Origin: Symbiodinium natans
Lineage: Eukaryota > Sar > Dinophyceae > Suessiales > Symbiodiniaceae
Direction of reading: 5' to 3'
Length of the DNA stretch: 64,000 nt
Assembly (NCBI GenBank): GCA_905221605.1
Contig: CAJNDS010000006.1
Coordinates: forward strand, 79,501 to 143,500
The position numbers and the translations under genes were made by a program. The stretch's first letter is position 1. Each line of letters begins with the position of its first letter. Below are positions 34,192-46,121 of this stretch, piece by piece. The notes under the pieces were generated by a model. That model ran no database searches. It was not told where the DNA came from and was given only the letters and a program-made list of their open reading frames with translations.

Positions 34192-37100
34192 CCCCTCAGC
34201 TGGAGAAGAATGCCGCGAAAACCATTAGAAGCATCCAAGCTGTGAAGCAACTTCTGGTCCACACGCCTTCTGCCCCTTCGATTATCTGAGCTTCAGACAT
34301 GAAGAGTCCTGTGAGACGAACGTCTGCGATTGTCCATGCCTCGACGCGAAGAGTGTGTCAATGCAAGTTTCGAGGAATCGGCCATCCACACACCTGATCG
34401 GGCAGGTCGACGACTACGTGCTCCCAGTACCTCGGGAAGAAACCGTGGAGAGGGGTTCTTAGCGCATCTTTCACTCTTCACAACATGAGAGATACACTGG
34501 TTTTCTTCAAGGTTTGCACGCAAGTTGCAGCTATTGGACTGTGGACTAGTGGATATGCCTCTCAGCTTTCCTCTTCCTTTCCTGCTCCTTTGTGGTACAC
34601 CTAAACAGAGCTTTTGGAGAGTGTTGCTGGAGTTCGGGACCTCCCTTCATCCTGAAAAGTTTTTGCGGGCTTACGATGTAGCCCGAAACTTCTGCAAAGC
34701 TCTGGGGCCGTAGCTGCGGATCCAGCCACTGGTTCAGCATGTCGACAGTATCCAGCCAGTGAAAATACCTGGTAGGGAGGAGGTGTACAGTCGGGCATTT
34801 GCCATACTCGAAGAAGTCAACTCAAGAGTATTTGGGGCGCGCACATGAGCCCAACAAGGCCTGGAACGTAGTAAGGCCTGAATCTGTCCTGTCCAGAGCG
34901 CTTGACAACCACAAAAACTGACCCTAAGGGTCATGCTGACGCCCCGAGGTGTGAAGCGCTCCTCAACATAGTGCCGGTACCTGCGGTGATGAGATGACTG
35001 CCAAGCAACGCTGATTCTCCTCCTTGACTGCGCAGATCAGGGCACATTCGCTCTATCCAGTGCTTGTAGAAGTAGATGCTGCTGGCCAAAAACACAATTC
35101 CTGCGGCCACTTTGGAAGCGCGTTTCTGAGTAGGCCAGCCATGCAAACACTGAAAGTATGTGTTAATGGTCGTCCTGCAGGATAGACCCAGTGGCCAAAG
35201 ATGGCAGGGTTTGTAGCCGCCAGCAAGTGCGCTATATAATAGATCGTCCAACCTGCCACGTGCAGGTGTGACTACTGCGGCATTGGCCTGCACACTCCTG
35301 TTTTTTGTCGAAGTATGGCGCACAGACCAGCCTGTTGTCGCATAGAAAGTCACTCGGAAGTGTGGGGCCAGGCTGCGGATGCCATCAAACCTGGCGAAAG
35401 ATTGGACATGCAGGCGTTGACTTTTGGTCAGCGCCACCAAGAACCCCCGATAACCCCTTTATCACCCTTCTGGACCTACTTTGGACTCCCTATGCACAAC
35501 CTAGCCATTAAAACTCCGCGACGGATGACAACAAATCAGTCGAACAACGAGCCAAACAACAGCACCCCTCAACAATGCATTGCCCAACTGCACTGCTTTC
35601 ATGGCCGGCAGGCATCCAGAAAAAGCAGGCGAGGGGGATCTCCTAACGGTCCGGTTTCCCCAGATTCAATGGCCGCAATCACTCAAGATTCACGGGCGTC
35701 AGAATTTTCGTGCGGAAGCTCGAATGAGTTTTTGCGTGTCGTTTCCGCTTCCCGCCGCCCAGCCGGTTGGCTTCGTGCCTTAGCGCAGATGTGAGGATCC
35801 CCCCTAAGCTACAACTCCACGAGAATATACGAGAATCTTGGGAGGCGTCGAGGCACTTTGGAAAGCAGCACATGCCTCTCCCGCTTGTGCCGTTTTGGTG
35901 TCGGAAACACGAAAGAAGGGGCTCGGCAGCCCACCACCCAAACCTTGCCCGCAGGATAGCCTGTTTCCTGGCTGCCTTGGCGTGCCGTCCCGAGCATTTT
36001 TGCGCCTGAAGGACATCGCGCAGCACATTGCAAAAAGCGAAACAATGTGGGCATTGAAACATATTGAAACGACGGGCTGTCTGGGGAGACCTCTCGTGAC
36101 TTAAGAGCATGTTGAAGCTTCATAACTCCAAGCGTTTAGTCTTGAAATCGCAGTGCATCATCTTGCTGTGCTCGGCACATGCAAAGTTTATTGATGAGAG
36201 CATCTCTTTCTGGGACCATGATGTTGCTTGCAGCATTTCCAGGCATTTGACAGTTAAAGCAACCTTACTCAGCCTTACGCAGCATTCGGCCTTGAAGCGT
36301 AGATCACGGAGTAAATCACCGCTGCGGCATAGCACTCGATGTCAGAGGGTGGCTGACCTTCACAGAACCTGTTCATTCTGTCCAGAACGCATGTCTCTCG
36401 AGCTGACACCCTGAAGTGCAACAACATCGTCCCTGTGACTTTCTATGACTCTGTGACCTCACCAGCTGGAAGAGAAAGAGGAATCCAGAGGAAGCACAAG
36501 CCAGGCCGTGAACGTTCGGCCTTAGACAAGATCTTTTAACTTTTCGACACTCTCTGAGTTTCCTTCAGTCTTCTGGGTCAGCCAGTCAAAAATGTCAACA
36601 ACTTAGAGAGCTCTCAGTCCGAGATCCGAGGTGCCAGTCCAACTGCTCCAGTTTCAGGCCGCCCGTTGCATCCTCCAAAGGCTTCTCAGACCTCTGGGAA
36701 GCACGCAATGGGAAGCATGCAGGACAAAGAGGTGCGCCATGTCAGCCCAATTGTCAGCCCCGAGCCATGTGCACCCGAGCTTCCGGCCAATGTGGCGTGT
36801 CGACATCTCGGCCAGCAATGCCTAGACATTTCACAAGTGATGCATGCAACGCGTCACTTAGTGACTTAATGTAACTTCTCAATGAGCTCACTGGGGCCCT
36901 TGCATTTTGCAAACATGTCTGATTATTTGATATGGTGTTTCGGGCACTAGGCGCGCGACTGATGTCCTGCAGTTCCTGGGAAAGTAAGAAGACTTTACTC
37001 GGAGGAACTCGCTCTAACGGCTGACCACTTTTGGTTCTTTCGTTGAGGAGCCGACTTCGGGAACACCCAGTCCTGTGGACGGGGGAACCTCCGGTGTCCA

Positions 37101-39984
37101 CGTGGATCAAAGCATTCAACAACACGTCATTCATAACATTCATTACATTTCATTACCACTCAATCCCGACATGGTGCCCACACTTCACTACGCCCGCGGC
37201 GCCTCCACTTGGCCAGGGGCCGCAGCGGCAGCGACCCTGTCGCCGGCGCACATCAAGCAATCCATTCCGCGGATACACACACACACACGGGTGTGTGCGC
37301 ACGCGGACGGCTCAACAGAACAAGGCAGCACACTTTGTCCCCCGACTCATCCATTTCTTTAAGAAAGAACACCAGAAAAAACATGAGGAAACCTTCGTGC
37401 ACCCAAAGTACGCCCGAAGCTGCAAATTGCTCGAGACCAGTCGCTGCATGTCGCTGCCTTCTGGTGGGAAGACCAGGGCCTCTCCTGCTTTGCACCTGAG
37501 AACACCGCGTCGGTCGAAGAAGTGGTTTGCACAAAACCGTATTTAATGGCCGGCCGACATTGCGTTAAGCCTACGGCCATCAGCGCAGCAGCTGTAGCCG
37601 AAACAGCAGCTGCCGCTGACCTGCCTGAGACGACGTGAAAACATTAGCCGACATCAGTCCTGCTCGGCCTGCCGAGCAATGATGCAAGGGAACATAACAC
37701 ATCATCACCGGCCCAAACAAACATCAAAATCTTGGCCCGTCTTGACATGTATAGTGAGCCGCTTGCATATCCGTAGCAAGCAAAAAAAAAACACTCCAAT
37801 CTCCAGCCTGAGCCTGGCGCACTGGCCACCGTCCTGATTGGTGCCGTTGCGAGCCATGTAAACATGCAAGCTGACATCCTCAGCACTGCACATGCTTAAC
37901 ACTCCATGATGTCCTCGCAGCCTTCCTTCCTACAGGCTTGACGGAGCCCGCTGCAGGCGTGGTCATGGCGTGGCCTGTTCAGAGACTGAAGATCCAGATG
38001 CTGTGGCAATTCCTCAGGAAGAGGCACATGAGGCTTTCTCTGCACATAGCATTGCGCAGCTTGACAGCGCGTTGATAGGCTATGGTAGTGCTGGTGACTC
38101 GTAGTATGGCAAAAGGTGAGCTCAAAAAAACACACTAAAAAATACTGTACAAGGGCAGAGTGGACTGCTGCATTGCTGCATGGAGCATCCCCCTGTGAAA
38201 CCGAACAAAGGTGCAATTTCGCAGGATCACACCGACCACGCTCAAGCCGTGTCGTAGTGCGCATAGTTGGCCACGAGATCAGGAGACTTGTCTGTCAACT
38301 AGAGAGCGGTTGGGATCCAGCAGTTCTCTGCCAAAGCGGTTGCAACGCTCTTCCAGGTCCAATCTCAAGCTGAAGGGCTGAATGCCCCGGTAGCAATCAT
38401 TCAGGCAGGATAGACCAAGGCCTGCGACAAGGCATTGCGAACAGCTGCACGTCCGGACCACTGGCGTCGTATCAGCACTGAAAGTCGACGACCTGCTTCC
38501 GACTCCGGCAGCTACCTGGTACTCGTAGCGTGACTGGGTGCCGAATGTGCGTCAAGTCGCCGAGCCCAAATCTGGCTCAGATCCCGGGCCCTGCAAGAAC
38601 TGCCTCTCATTTCATCGAACGGGTACGTCACGGCTTTCAAGTGGAGTCACGCGTAGTTGTTGAAGCTAGCCCCAATCACCGAGGTCATTCCAAATCCTGA
38701 TCCATCCTAGGTGCTTCATGCGGCACGAAGGGGCCGACGCGCAAACGATAAAAGACTATGCACTGAGGGCTTTGCCATCGCGCGGTAGGCAGCGAGGACG
38801 CCTCAAGAAAGACTGCTTGGCAGTGTTAGACTGCATTCTCGTCACCCAGCCTGTGGCATTGAGACCAGCCGCCACCAAGCCTTCGACTGCAAAGTGCGTG
38901 AAGGTAGAAGTGGAACCCAGCCTGGTGAGAGCAGCGCATCATGACTCAAAGCGCTTTGATGTGTCCAAGGGACAGCTTAGCCACCGACGCCACTGCAAAG
39001 GGCTGGCCGTTGAAATTCTCGAAGGTATCAATCTGGAAGTGCGCTTAAGAATTCTCAATCTGCACTGATCTGCACTGATCTGCGCCGCGCTTTCAGAAGA
39101 TGCGGGACTTGTGGTGCCTCCTGGGCCTTGGCGACCCCACCATCTTCCTCATCACGGTAAACGCACATGGCCTGCAAGGGCAATGGCAGGACGCACATCC
39201 GTGCAAAAACGGCGTAGCTATGGTGAGCTCTAGCTTCGCGCTAGCCTTGTCTGCAGAAAGAGGCACCTGGCCCATCAACTGATGTTCTGCTTGACAAGGC
39301 CGTATGAGTTCATGCATTGTTCGCTGGCGGTGGCATGGGACTCAGGCTGCAGCCAGACTCACGTCATCCACAACAGTTCTGAGGTAAACTTCCTTGAAGG
39401 ATCGAAAGTCAGACTCGACAAGACATTGTCGAAGCGCAAGTGCATGCAATGTCTTGTCTTGTCTCTACTGAACTTGGAACCCTAGCAAAAAAAAATTGCT
39501 GTTTCTTCCGAAAATTCAAATTTATTTCCAAGATTTTCCAAGTACCCCTAAGTTGTTCTGAGCCTGAGACAGCAACGCGCGTGGCCTTCACCCCGCTCAG
39601 CGACACGAGAACCACCTTTGACGCCGCGATTCGCAGTGTCTGATGCCATCAGCGTGCTGACGCAGACTGTCTCGTAGACTCATGCGAGAACGCATGATTC
39701 CTGGCCTGCCCTGCGCCATTGACTGGACCGAATGCGACCAAAGCCTGGTGTGGGGCTGAAACTTAATTTGTTGAACCGTTTGAACAAACATCCCCAAGCT
39801 GCAGAAGCTGACCTTCGAAGAGCTCAATCCGCATGCGGACATCCGTCGGAAAGTGGCTCTGTAGGAGCTACTGTTGGTTTCATTGTCCTCATCTGAGCAG
39901 GACATGACAACCCAGCAAAGATCCCAGCAGCAACGCAAGTAAGGTCTGGACCTCTGTGGCGTTGGAGATGTTGCCCTCAGTCCT
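34192..39984. other. No named gene; scattered candidate exons
   Basis: Minus-strand pieces that read like protein are ~37,890-37,800 (SAEDVSLHVYMARNGTNQDG, QCARLRLEIG) and ~38,390-38,300 (FSLRLDLEERCNRFGRELLD). Another is ~39,055-38,995 (IDTFENFNGQPFAVAS after a CTTCCAG acceptor). The cysteine pattern around 37.9-38.1 kb hints at a PAN-like extracellular module, but this is weak. The 34.2-37 kb part shows nothing I can support. At 39,063 CTGCACTGAT repeats three times. Confidence 0.3.
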
Positions 39985-40195
39985 CAATTCATCTCTGTCT
40001 CTCTCTCTGTTTTCTCTCTCTGTGTTCTCTCTGTGTTCTCTCTCTGTTCTCTCTCTGTTCTCTCTCTGTTCTCTCTCTTTTCTCTCTCTTTTCTCTCTCT
40101 CTTTTCTCTCTCTTTTCTCTCTCTTTTTTTCTCTCTTTTTTCTCTCTCGTTTCTCTCTCTTTTCTCTCTCTTTTCTCTTTTTCTCTCTCGCACTT
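39985..40195. repeat. TC-rich microsatellite (CTCTCTCTTTT / CTCTCTGTT units)
   Basis: About 210 bp of tandem TCTCTCTGTTC units grading into TCTCTCTTTTC units. Open frames crossing it on both strands are artefacts of the repeat. Confidence 0.95.
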
Positions 40196-40929
40196 TACGA
40201 AGGCTTCTGTGAAAACAATGCGTGTAAAAGCAGAGAACAACTGACGGAAACGCCAAGAGCACGGCAAACTGCCGGCACCGATGTGCTCAATGTCTCCAAT
40301 GATGGCCTCATCCTGCGAGTTGACCTGCCACGCTTGCCGATTGACATGCTCATTCAAGGCCGATATTTGGGCAATGAAAGTGAACGTACTCAAGAAGTGC
40401 ACCAACATTGCCCAACACTACTCCTAACCTTCACACTTTGCACGAAGAGAAACCGGCATCATCTCATATCCAAGTTCAACAGTACAAAGACAAGAGCGTG
40501 TTGCTATGAACTAGCTTAAGAAACAAAAAACACGACAACCCAACAAAACAGAAGCAAAGCGAAAGTGTTGTTTCTGCATATTTCTACACAGCATCCCCGA
40601 ATGTTGAAACAGCAGAAAAGACAATCCGGGACGAATCGGTGGCAAGCAGCAGGCAAAGCCGACATGAGAAACACACGAAAATTCTCAAAAAAGGTGGGCA
40701 GATCCAGCAAAGGCCCTGCCCTGCACAATTATCGGCTAGCTCAGGGCCTCGCATGAAGCGTGTTGAGATCTTTTCGGTTAAGGAAAGTAGCTGAAAGAAA
40801 ACTGCAAGTCTTTAAAGCCCAGGTTCGCCAGACGCGGGGACCATCGCCATTTTGTCTTCATTCTACGAGAAATTAAAACAATCGTTCGTCATGTGTACCT
40901 GTCAAAAGGCATACTGACGCTGCTGATGT

Positions 40930-40975
40930 TGCAGCATGTTGCCGCATGTTGCTGCATGTTGCTGCATGTTGCTGC
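40930..40975. repeat. Short tandem repeat GCATGTTGCT
   Basis: Four to five copies of a 10-bp unit, the last ones identical. Confidence 0.8.
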
Positions 40976-41302
40976 TCATCCTCACCTGCTATGACACCTG
41001 CGGATGCTGTTTGCGCTCCCATTGAGGCACATCGACTACAGGAAGCCAAGGCCGCAAACTGTCAAAAGCTGTTCGTGTGTGCGAGCCAGGGCCTCCGTTG
41101 GGCAGGTAACCAATTGCCACCAATCAGGCACTTGCAACATGTACTGCCAGCATCTATAGACTGTCAATAAAGCAGTGGCGTTTGTTGCGTTTTGGGTGCA
41201 TGGGATTGTCTTCTGTGCATTTGGGGTCCAAGAGTTCTTCTGGGTCTTGTTTTTGCTGGTCGGAATTTCTTGGAACATTCGTTAGACAAAAACATATGAA
41301 CT

Positions 41303-41583
41303 TGTCTCGTTTCATTAGCTCCCGCATGGACAAATTGTTCATACGGGCTGCTTATGACATGACCACTTGAACTTTCGCAGCCTCTGAAACTTTTAGAACG
41401 CTTGGGTTTTGGACGTTGTAGAGCCTTTCCAATTTTGAACCATAAGGCTCTGTTTTCATGTAACTTGAAACCTAGAGTGTCTTGTCTCGTTGCATTGGAT
41501 GCCCGCAGGGACGAATGTGTCCTTATGAGCTGGGTATGACCTGACCTATAGAAAATTCGCAGCCTTTTCGAACTCAGAAGCTT
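41303..41583. repeat. Direct repeat of ~105 bp, two diverged copies
   Basis: A copy at ~41303-41407 starts CTTGTCTCGTTTCATTAG and a copy at ~41480-41583 starts CTTGTCTCGTTGCATTGG. Both continue with CCCGCA(T/G)GGAC, a GCT..TATGAC step, then TTCGCAGCC and a closing CTT. Divergence is about one base in four. No coding signal was found, and the origin is unknown. Confidence 0.6.
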
Positions 41584-41599
41584 CAGGGCTGATAGAACT

Positions 41600-42870
41600 T
41601 TTAGGATTTTGAGCTTCAAGTTGAGCTGGCCTGCATGGCATATCTAACGGCGTACCGAACTGGAAGCAGCGAAGGAGTGTGCTACAGTGTGCGGATGGTA
41701 TGAAAGCTGTGTGAACATGTGGATCCAACATAACGAAGTCGGAGAATCCCCTCCCGCTTCCCTGCCTGGATGGCCCTTGCCTGAGCAACTTTGGGCATGC
41801 TTGGGGCAATCCTCTTGAGCAGACACTGAGTTCGGAAAGGCAAAGCAACAAAGACTTCAGCAGGACTTCAGCAGCGCTTCAGCAGGACTCCAGCAAGACT
41901 CGGCCTGCACGGTCGCCGTTGCTTCATCGTCGTAGAAAACAATGGCCGCCGAGTCGGAGAGAGCGGCGACGGCCACGTGGCTGGTCCTTTGACTAAGAAG
42001 ACGTAGCAAGACGTAAGACGCCACAGCGGTGTGTGAAAAGCAAGAAGTTGAGCGCCATACGTTCCTGAATTCACCACCTCACGCACAACAATCTGTGTCT
42101 ATGCGTGAAACGCACGACGAAGTCATGACACTCCTCGATGTTTTGCTGATTTGAAGCAGGCTCTCAAAGCAACATCGCATTGCTGCAACGGTGCATGCCA
42201 GCAAAAGACATTGCTACACCATGCAATCGGCGGAAGGGTGCTTGACCATCAGGGCAAGCCTGAACCATATGCACTATGCCTTTTCTTTGCCTTCATTGGT
42301 TTCGAGCATGCTTGGAAGAATCATTCGAAATGCTGTCGATTTACCTCTCTTGGTGGTTCCTTGCAGTGTCTTTTGGTGGTGTATTTTGACCGTACCTTTG
42401 GTGTGGTGCATTGGTGTGTCATTGTTAGGTGTGGTGGCTTTGATGTGGTGTGTGGTCTTTGGCGTTTTGCCAAACAGATGCGGCTTGGAGAACACCCTGG
42501 GTCCGCTTTGCGAATTCTACTGCTTCTTCCTTGAACTTGCACTGTAGACGCTTCGCAATGATTCAGGATACTTCTCTTGGATCTCCGCGTTGCTGATTGT
42601 AAATCCGAGAAATGCAGCATTGTTGCGCCGCCAGGGTTGCAACATTCCGGGGTCACATGGCTGGGACATGCGACTTCCAGCGGCGGAACCCACAAGACCC
42701 ACAAAGTAGTTTACCTCTTGAAAGTAAAGTAGGGGATCTCGCCGCTTCCAGTGGCAAGAATTCCAACAAACATTGAGATATATAGATATCAGAGATAGAC
42801 AAAAAATAGAAAATGGACAAAGAACAAAAAAGAAGATTCTTCTTAGAAGAGAGAGGGAGACACAAAGAAA
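41600..42870. other. No supportable gene
   Basis: The plus-strand frames 42151-42534 and 42191-42547 overlap each other in different phases and show no motif. At 41,855-41,900 the phrase CTTCAGCAGGACT repeats three to four times. Confidence 0.4.
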
Positions 42871-42879
42871 GACAGACAG

Positions 42880-43760
42880 AGAGAGAGAGAGAGAATTAAT
42901 ACAAAAACTTAACGAATAATGGGAGAGAGAGTGTGTGTGTGTGTGAGAGACAGAAACCGCTCTTCACATCAGAGAGACAATTAGAGAGAAACAGAAGCCC
43001 GACATATCGTTTCAAACAGAAAGAGAGAGAGAGAGAGAGAAAGAGAGAGAAAGAGAGAGAAAAAGAGAGAGAAAGAGAGAGAAAGAGAGAGAAAGAGAGA
43101 GAAAGAGAGAGAAAGAGAGAGAAAGAGAGAGAAACGAAGGAGAAGACAGAGAGACGACGTGAGCGAGAACAAAACCTAGACATACCTCCTCTTTCACAAT
43201 GAGAGAGAGAGAGAGAAAAACAGAACCCGGAGATCCACAATAGTCACGTCATGTCACGTCAGAAAGACCATGAGGGAGAGAAACAGAACCCAAATATTCC
43301 ACTTTCACATCAGATCAGATTTAAAAAACGAAATCGACACCGAACACGGGCATATCGATGTCCCGTCAAAGAGGCAATGAATGACAAAGAGACAGAGCAG
43401 AAAGCAGAAAAACAAAAACAACAAAGAAGAACAGAACCCAGATATACCGCTTCACGTCGAGCGTCGAGTCAGAACCTTTTCATGTTCATGGGCACGCGCT
43501 CAGTTTAACTCTTCGCCGCTACTTATGCACATGGAAACATTTTAGCGGGAGAGAGAGAGAGAGAACTACACATATATATATATATATACATGGAGACACT
43601 GAGGGAGAAACAGAGATAGAACCCAGACATACCGTGTTTGAAGAGAGAGAGTGAGAGAGAGATTCATGAAAGAGAAATCGCTTCCACGTGATATCACTTC
43701 CATGCGACGTCAGAGAAACAATGAGAGAGACATACGCTTTCACAGCAAGCGTCGAGCCGG
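42880..43760. repeat. Degenerate tandem array of a ~90-130 bp GAGA-containing unit
   Basis: A core of ACAGAACCCAGATATACCGC, then CTTTCACRTCA, then GAGAGACAATGAGAGAGA recurs about seven times. Copies lie near 42,950, 43,000, 43,160, 43,220, 43,280, 43,430, 43,610 and 43,670. The longest pure GAGAGAAA tract is 43,013-43,135. Two copies also share a downstream phrase GCGTCGAGYCRGAACC (43,450 and 43,745). This is a minisatellite in which the microsatellite is one segment of a larger unit. Confidence 0.65.
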
Positions 43761-44536
43761 AACCTGTCCATGTGCATGCAAATTTGCCGACATGCTTATG
43801 AAATCTAACCACTCGTCTGCGCACGCCGACGCTCTGTATGAAAATGGTCTGGACCAAATGGTCTGGACCATTCCGAAAATTCGGACTTTTCATGAACATG
43901 TCCGGACAAAGTGTAAGAGAACTCGAGAATTTACACGGCTTCGCATTTACGAAAGAATTTCATGGAATCGGTCGAAGGAAGGACCTCTGCTCTGATTTCC
44001 TCTTAGCCGCTTCGCAAATACTTATTTAAGGGCGGCGTTTTAATGAAAATTCTTGGAATTCATGCAATGATCCGGAGAAAAAAACCCGAAAAACTCAATT
44101 AAACAGTCCAAGTCGACGCGCGCAGACCAAATCACAGGGGCCGGCTGCACCGTTTCAAGGAGGCTCTATGCTGTGCGTGCACCGCTGCGTCACTGTTTGA
44201 TTCATTCTACATTAATCATGGAACATCGGAGAGCTTGGGTGACACTGAAAAATGTGAAAAGGGTGCCATTTGTTTCCTGCTGCTCGCTTCAACGGTTTCT
44301 AAGGCGCGCTTCTGCTAGGATGACTAGAGGCCCGGGACCAAAGAGTGCCCGCGCGTTTCACGTCCAGTCCTCCAGTTGGTCATGTTCTGTGGATGGCTCT
44401 TAATGTCAAGGTCGGACACACAGGATGTCTGAAATTCGGACGGTAGTAGAAGACCAAATCTTGAAAAGAAAGCGCCGCCAAAGCCAGCACAGGGCATGCA
44501 ATCAAAGGATGTTGTAAACAGCTCGACGCGATGCCC

Positions 44537-44824
44537 TCACAGATCCTCACAGTCAATGCCAAGCGCCTGCTTGAGTCCAAGTTTGATGCTCCACTGGTCA
44601 GGGAGGTAATGCGAGACGGTCATGACAACGACCTGAAAGGCTAACAGCCCACAGGAAGACTCACCAGACTCAATTGCAAATCGTATCAAATCGTTAAGGC
44701 ACTGACAGAGCCCTGCTTTGAAGGGCCATCGACGAAGACAGCCAACAAGCGAGTTGCAGACAGTCTTGCCACCTCTCCCATTCGAATCGGTTCGTGACTT
44801 AGGTGCTACATCTGCTGTCGTCAA
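44537..44824 (-). CDS. Unassigned ORF, candidate 3' exon
   Basis: The frame includes GLCQCLNDLIRFAIESGESS and CGLLAFQVVVMTVSHYLPDQ, and ends LGLKQALGIDCEDL before a stop at 44537. It reads like helical globular protein. I do not recognise it. No clear acceptor was chosen, so only the 3' half is likely real. Confidence 0.3.
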   Translation of the reverse strand: MTTADVAPKSRTDSNGRGGKTVCNSLVGCLRRWPFKAGLCQCLNDLIRFAIESGESSCGLLAFQVVVMTVSHYLPDQWSIKLGLKQALGIDCEDL

Positions 44825-44841
44825 CTCAAGCTTCGGAGCAG

Positions 44842-44967
44842 GAGGGGCCCTCTCCTCTCAAAAGAAAGCCGAAGCTTGCCGTGAGGGACTTTGAGTTTAG
44901 CACGTTTACTGAGCTTGCCCGTTCTTTGAATTTTAGGCGGTCAAGCGAGACCCTCTTCAAAAACAAG
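44842..44967 (+). CDS. Candidate internal exon on the plus strand (42 codons)
   Basis: The segment is bounded by an acceptor GGAGCAG and a donor GTATGT, both in phase 0. It reads EGPSPLKRKPKLAVRDFEFS, then TFTELARSLNFRRSSETLFK. A basic stretch precedes an amphipathic one. If real it is one of the few plus-strand genes in the window. No partner exon was identified. Confidence 0.35.
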
Positions 44968-44999
44968 GTATGTATTCAGGTCCTCTCGTCTAGCGGAGG

Positions 45000-46120
45000 G
45001 AAAAAGTCGTTATAGAGCATGCAGCAATGGAGCAACAGAACACGGCGACCACAAGAGACAAATGACGAGGGCCACAGCGACAAACGCGCAGCCGATGCCA
45101 CCACCAGCGACAGTGTGGTTCTGACATGTTTGGAACCCCACCGTACACCGTGAACTGGGGGTTCGGTTGCACCTCCCACCAACGTGGTCTGCATCATGTT
45201 ACGTAAGCCTTTTCCAACCAGGTCGAAACCCCGTGCCCCAAATCCTCAACCGGCTGCCCATCAGGCAAAGCTGGCATTATGAGCACGGCGTTTTCTCCAC
45301 CATTCATGGTTACATCATGAGACGTGGTGCCCTCTTGAAACTTAACGCAATTCAGAGTGGGCATCCTCAGGGCCGGTGCACTTCCGGAGGAACTTATGTT
45401 ACGGGACAGATTACGACACGGCAGAAAGAGGTTCCGCTGCCTTCAGGGACTGCACTGATTCGCGGCTGGCGTACGCACAGGCCTCTGGTCGGCAGGGTCT
45501 GGTCATACCCAAACAGCAAGCAGAAATCACAAGAGCATGCAAGCGAAGTCAGATTCGGACAGCCAGTGGATCCACTGTCACACACGGCCGGAAGCTCTCC
45601 TGGCCCACTGCTGACACTCCTCGCCATCCTCTTACACAAGCAGCCAAGCAGCCTCCCAATCCGCAAGGCTTCGGGGAGGCATCTGCGAGAAGTATTGGGA
45701 AGCTCGGCGTGCTTGCCACGTCGGCCTGACAGTAGGAGGAGAATGAAGGAAGGGGGAGATGAACAGAGTAAACGAGCGTTTGCAAACTAAACATGTGCCC
45801 TCTAGACTCTAGCACCCATTACACAGCTTATGTTGCTGGGATCCTGGCGCGGTCTGTGGCCCAGTCGGATGTGCCTGCAATGAACAGCGGCTAGACTTCC
45901 GGAAGAAAATCGATAACGGACATTCCATGCCTTGAGCATCATAAGATTGCCCGGATGCTTTTCGGGGCTTGATAGATCACGGAATCCTGGTGGTGCATAT
46001 TATGTGTTTGAGCACGAGCTCAAGGATGCTTCAAAGGCAAGGCTTCGAGGCTTCGCAGGCTATGCTCACTATGCTCTCCTGCAAGCAGCACATAGTCCGT
46101 GTGACTTGATGTGAAGTCAC
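45000..46120. other. No named gene
   Basis: The plus-strand frames 45167-45790 and 45376-45729 overlap in different phases. The second (DYDTAERGSAAFRDCTDSRL, AYAQASGRQGLVIPKQQAE) could be coding but matches nothing I know. Confidence 0.3.
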
Positions 46121-46121
46121 C

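Noticed and set aside
39956..40519. 187-codon plus-strand frame and matching minus-strand Glu/Arg-rich frames
   Set aside because: Both are created by the TC microsatellite.
42896..43240. Ser/Leu/Phe-rich minus-strand frames that look like membrane proteins
   Set aside because: These are translations of the GAGAGAAA repeat, not genes.
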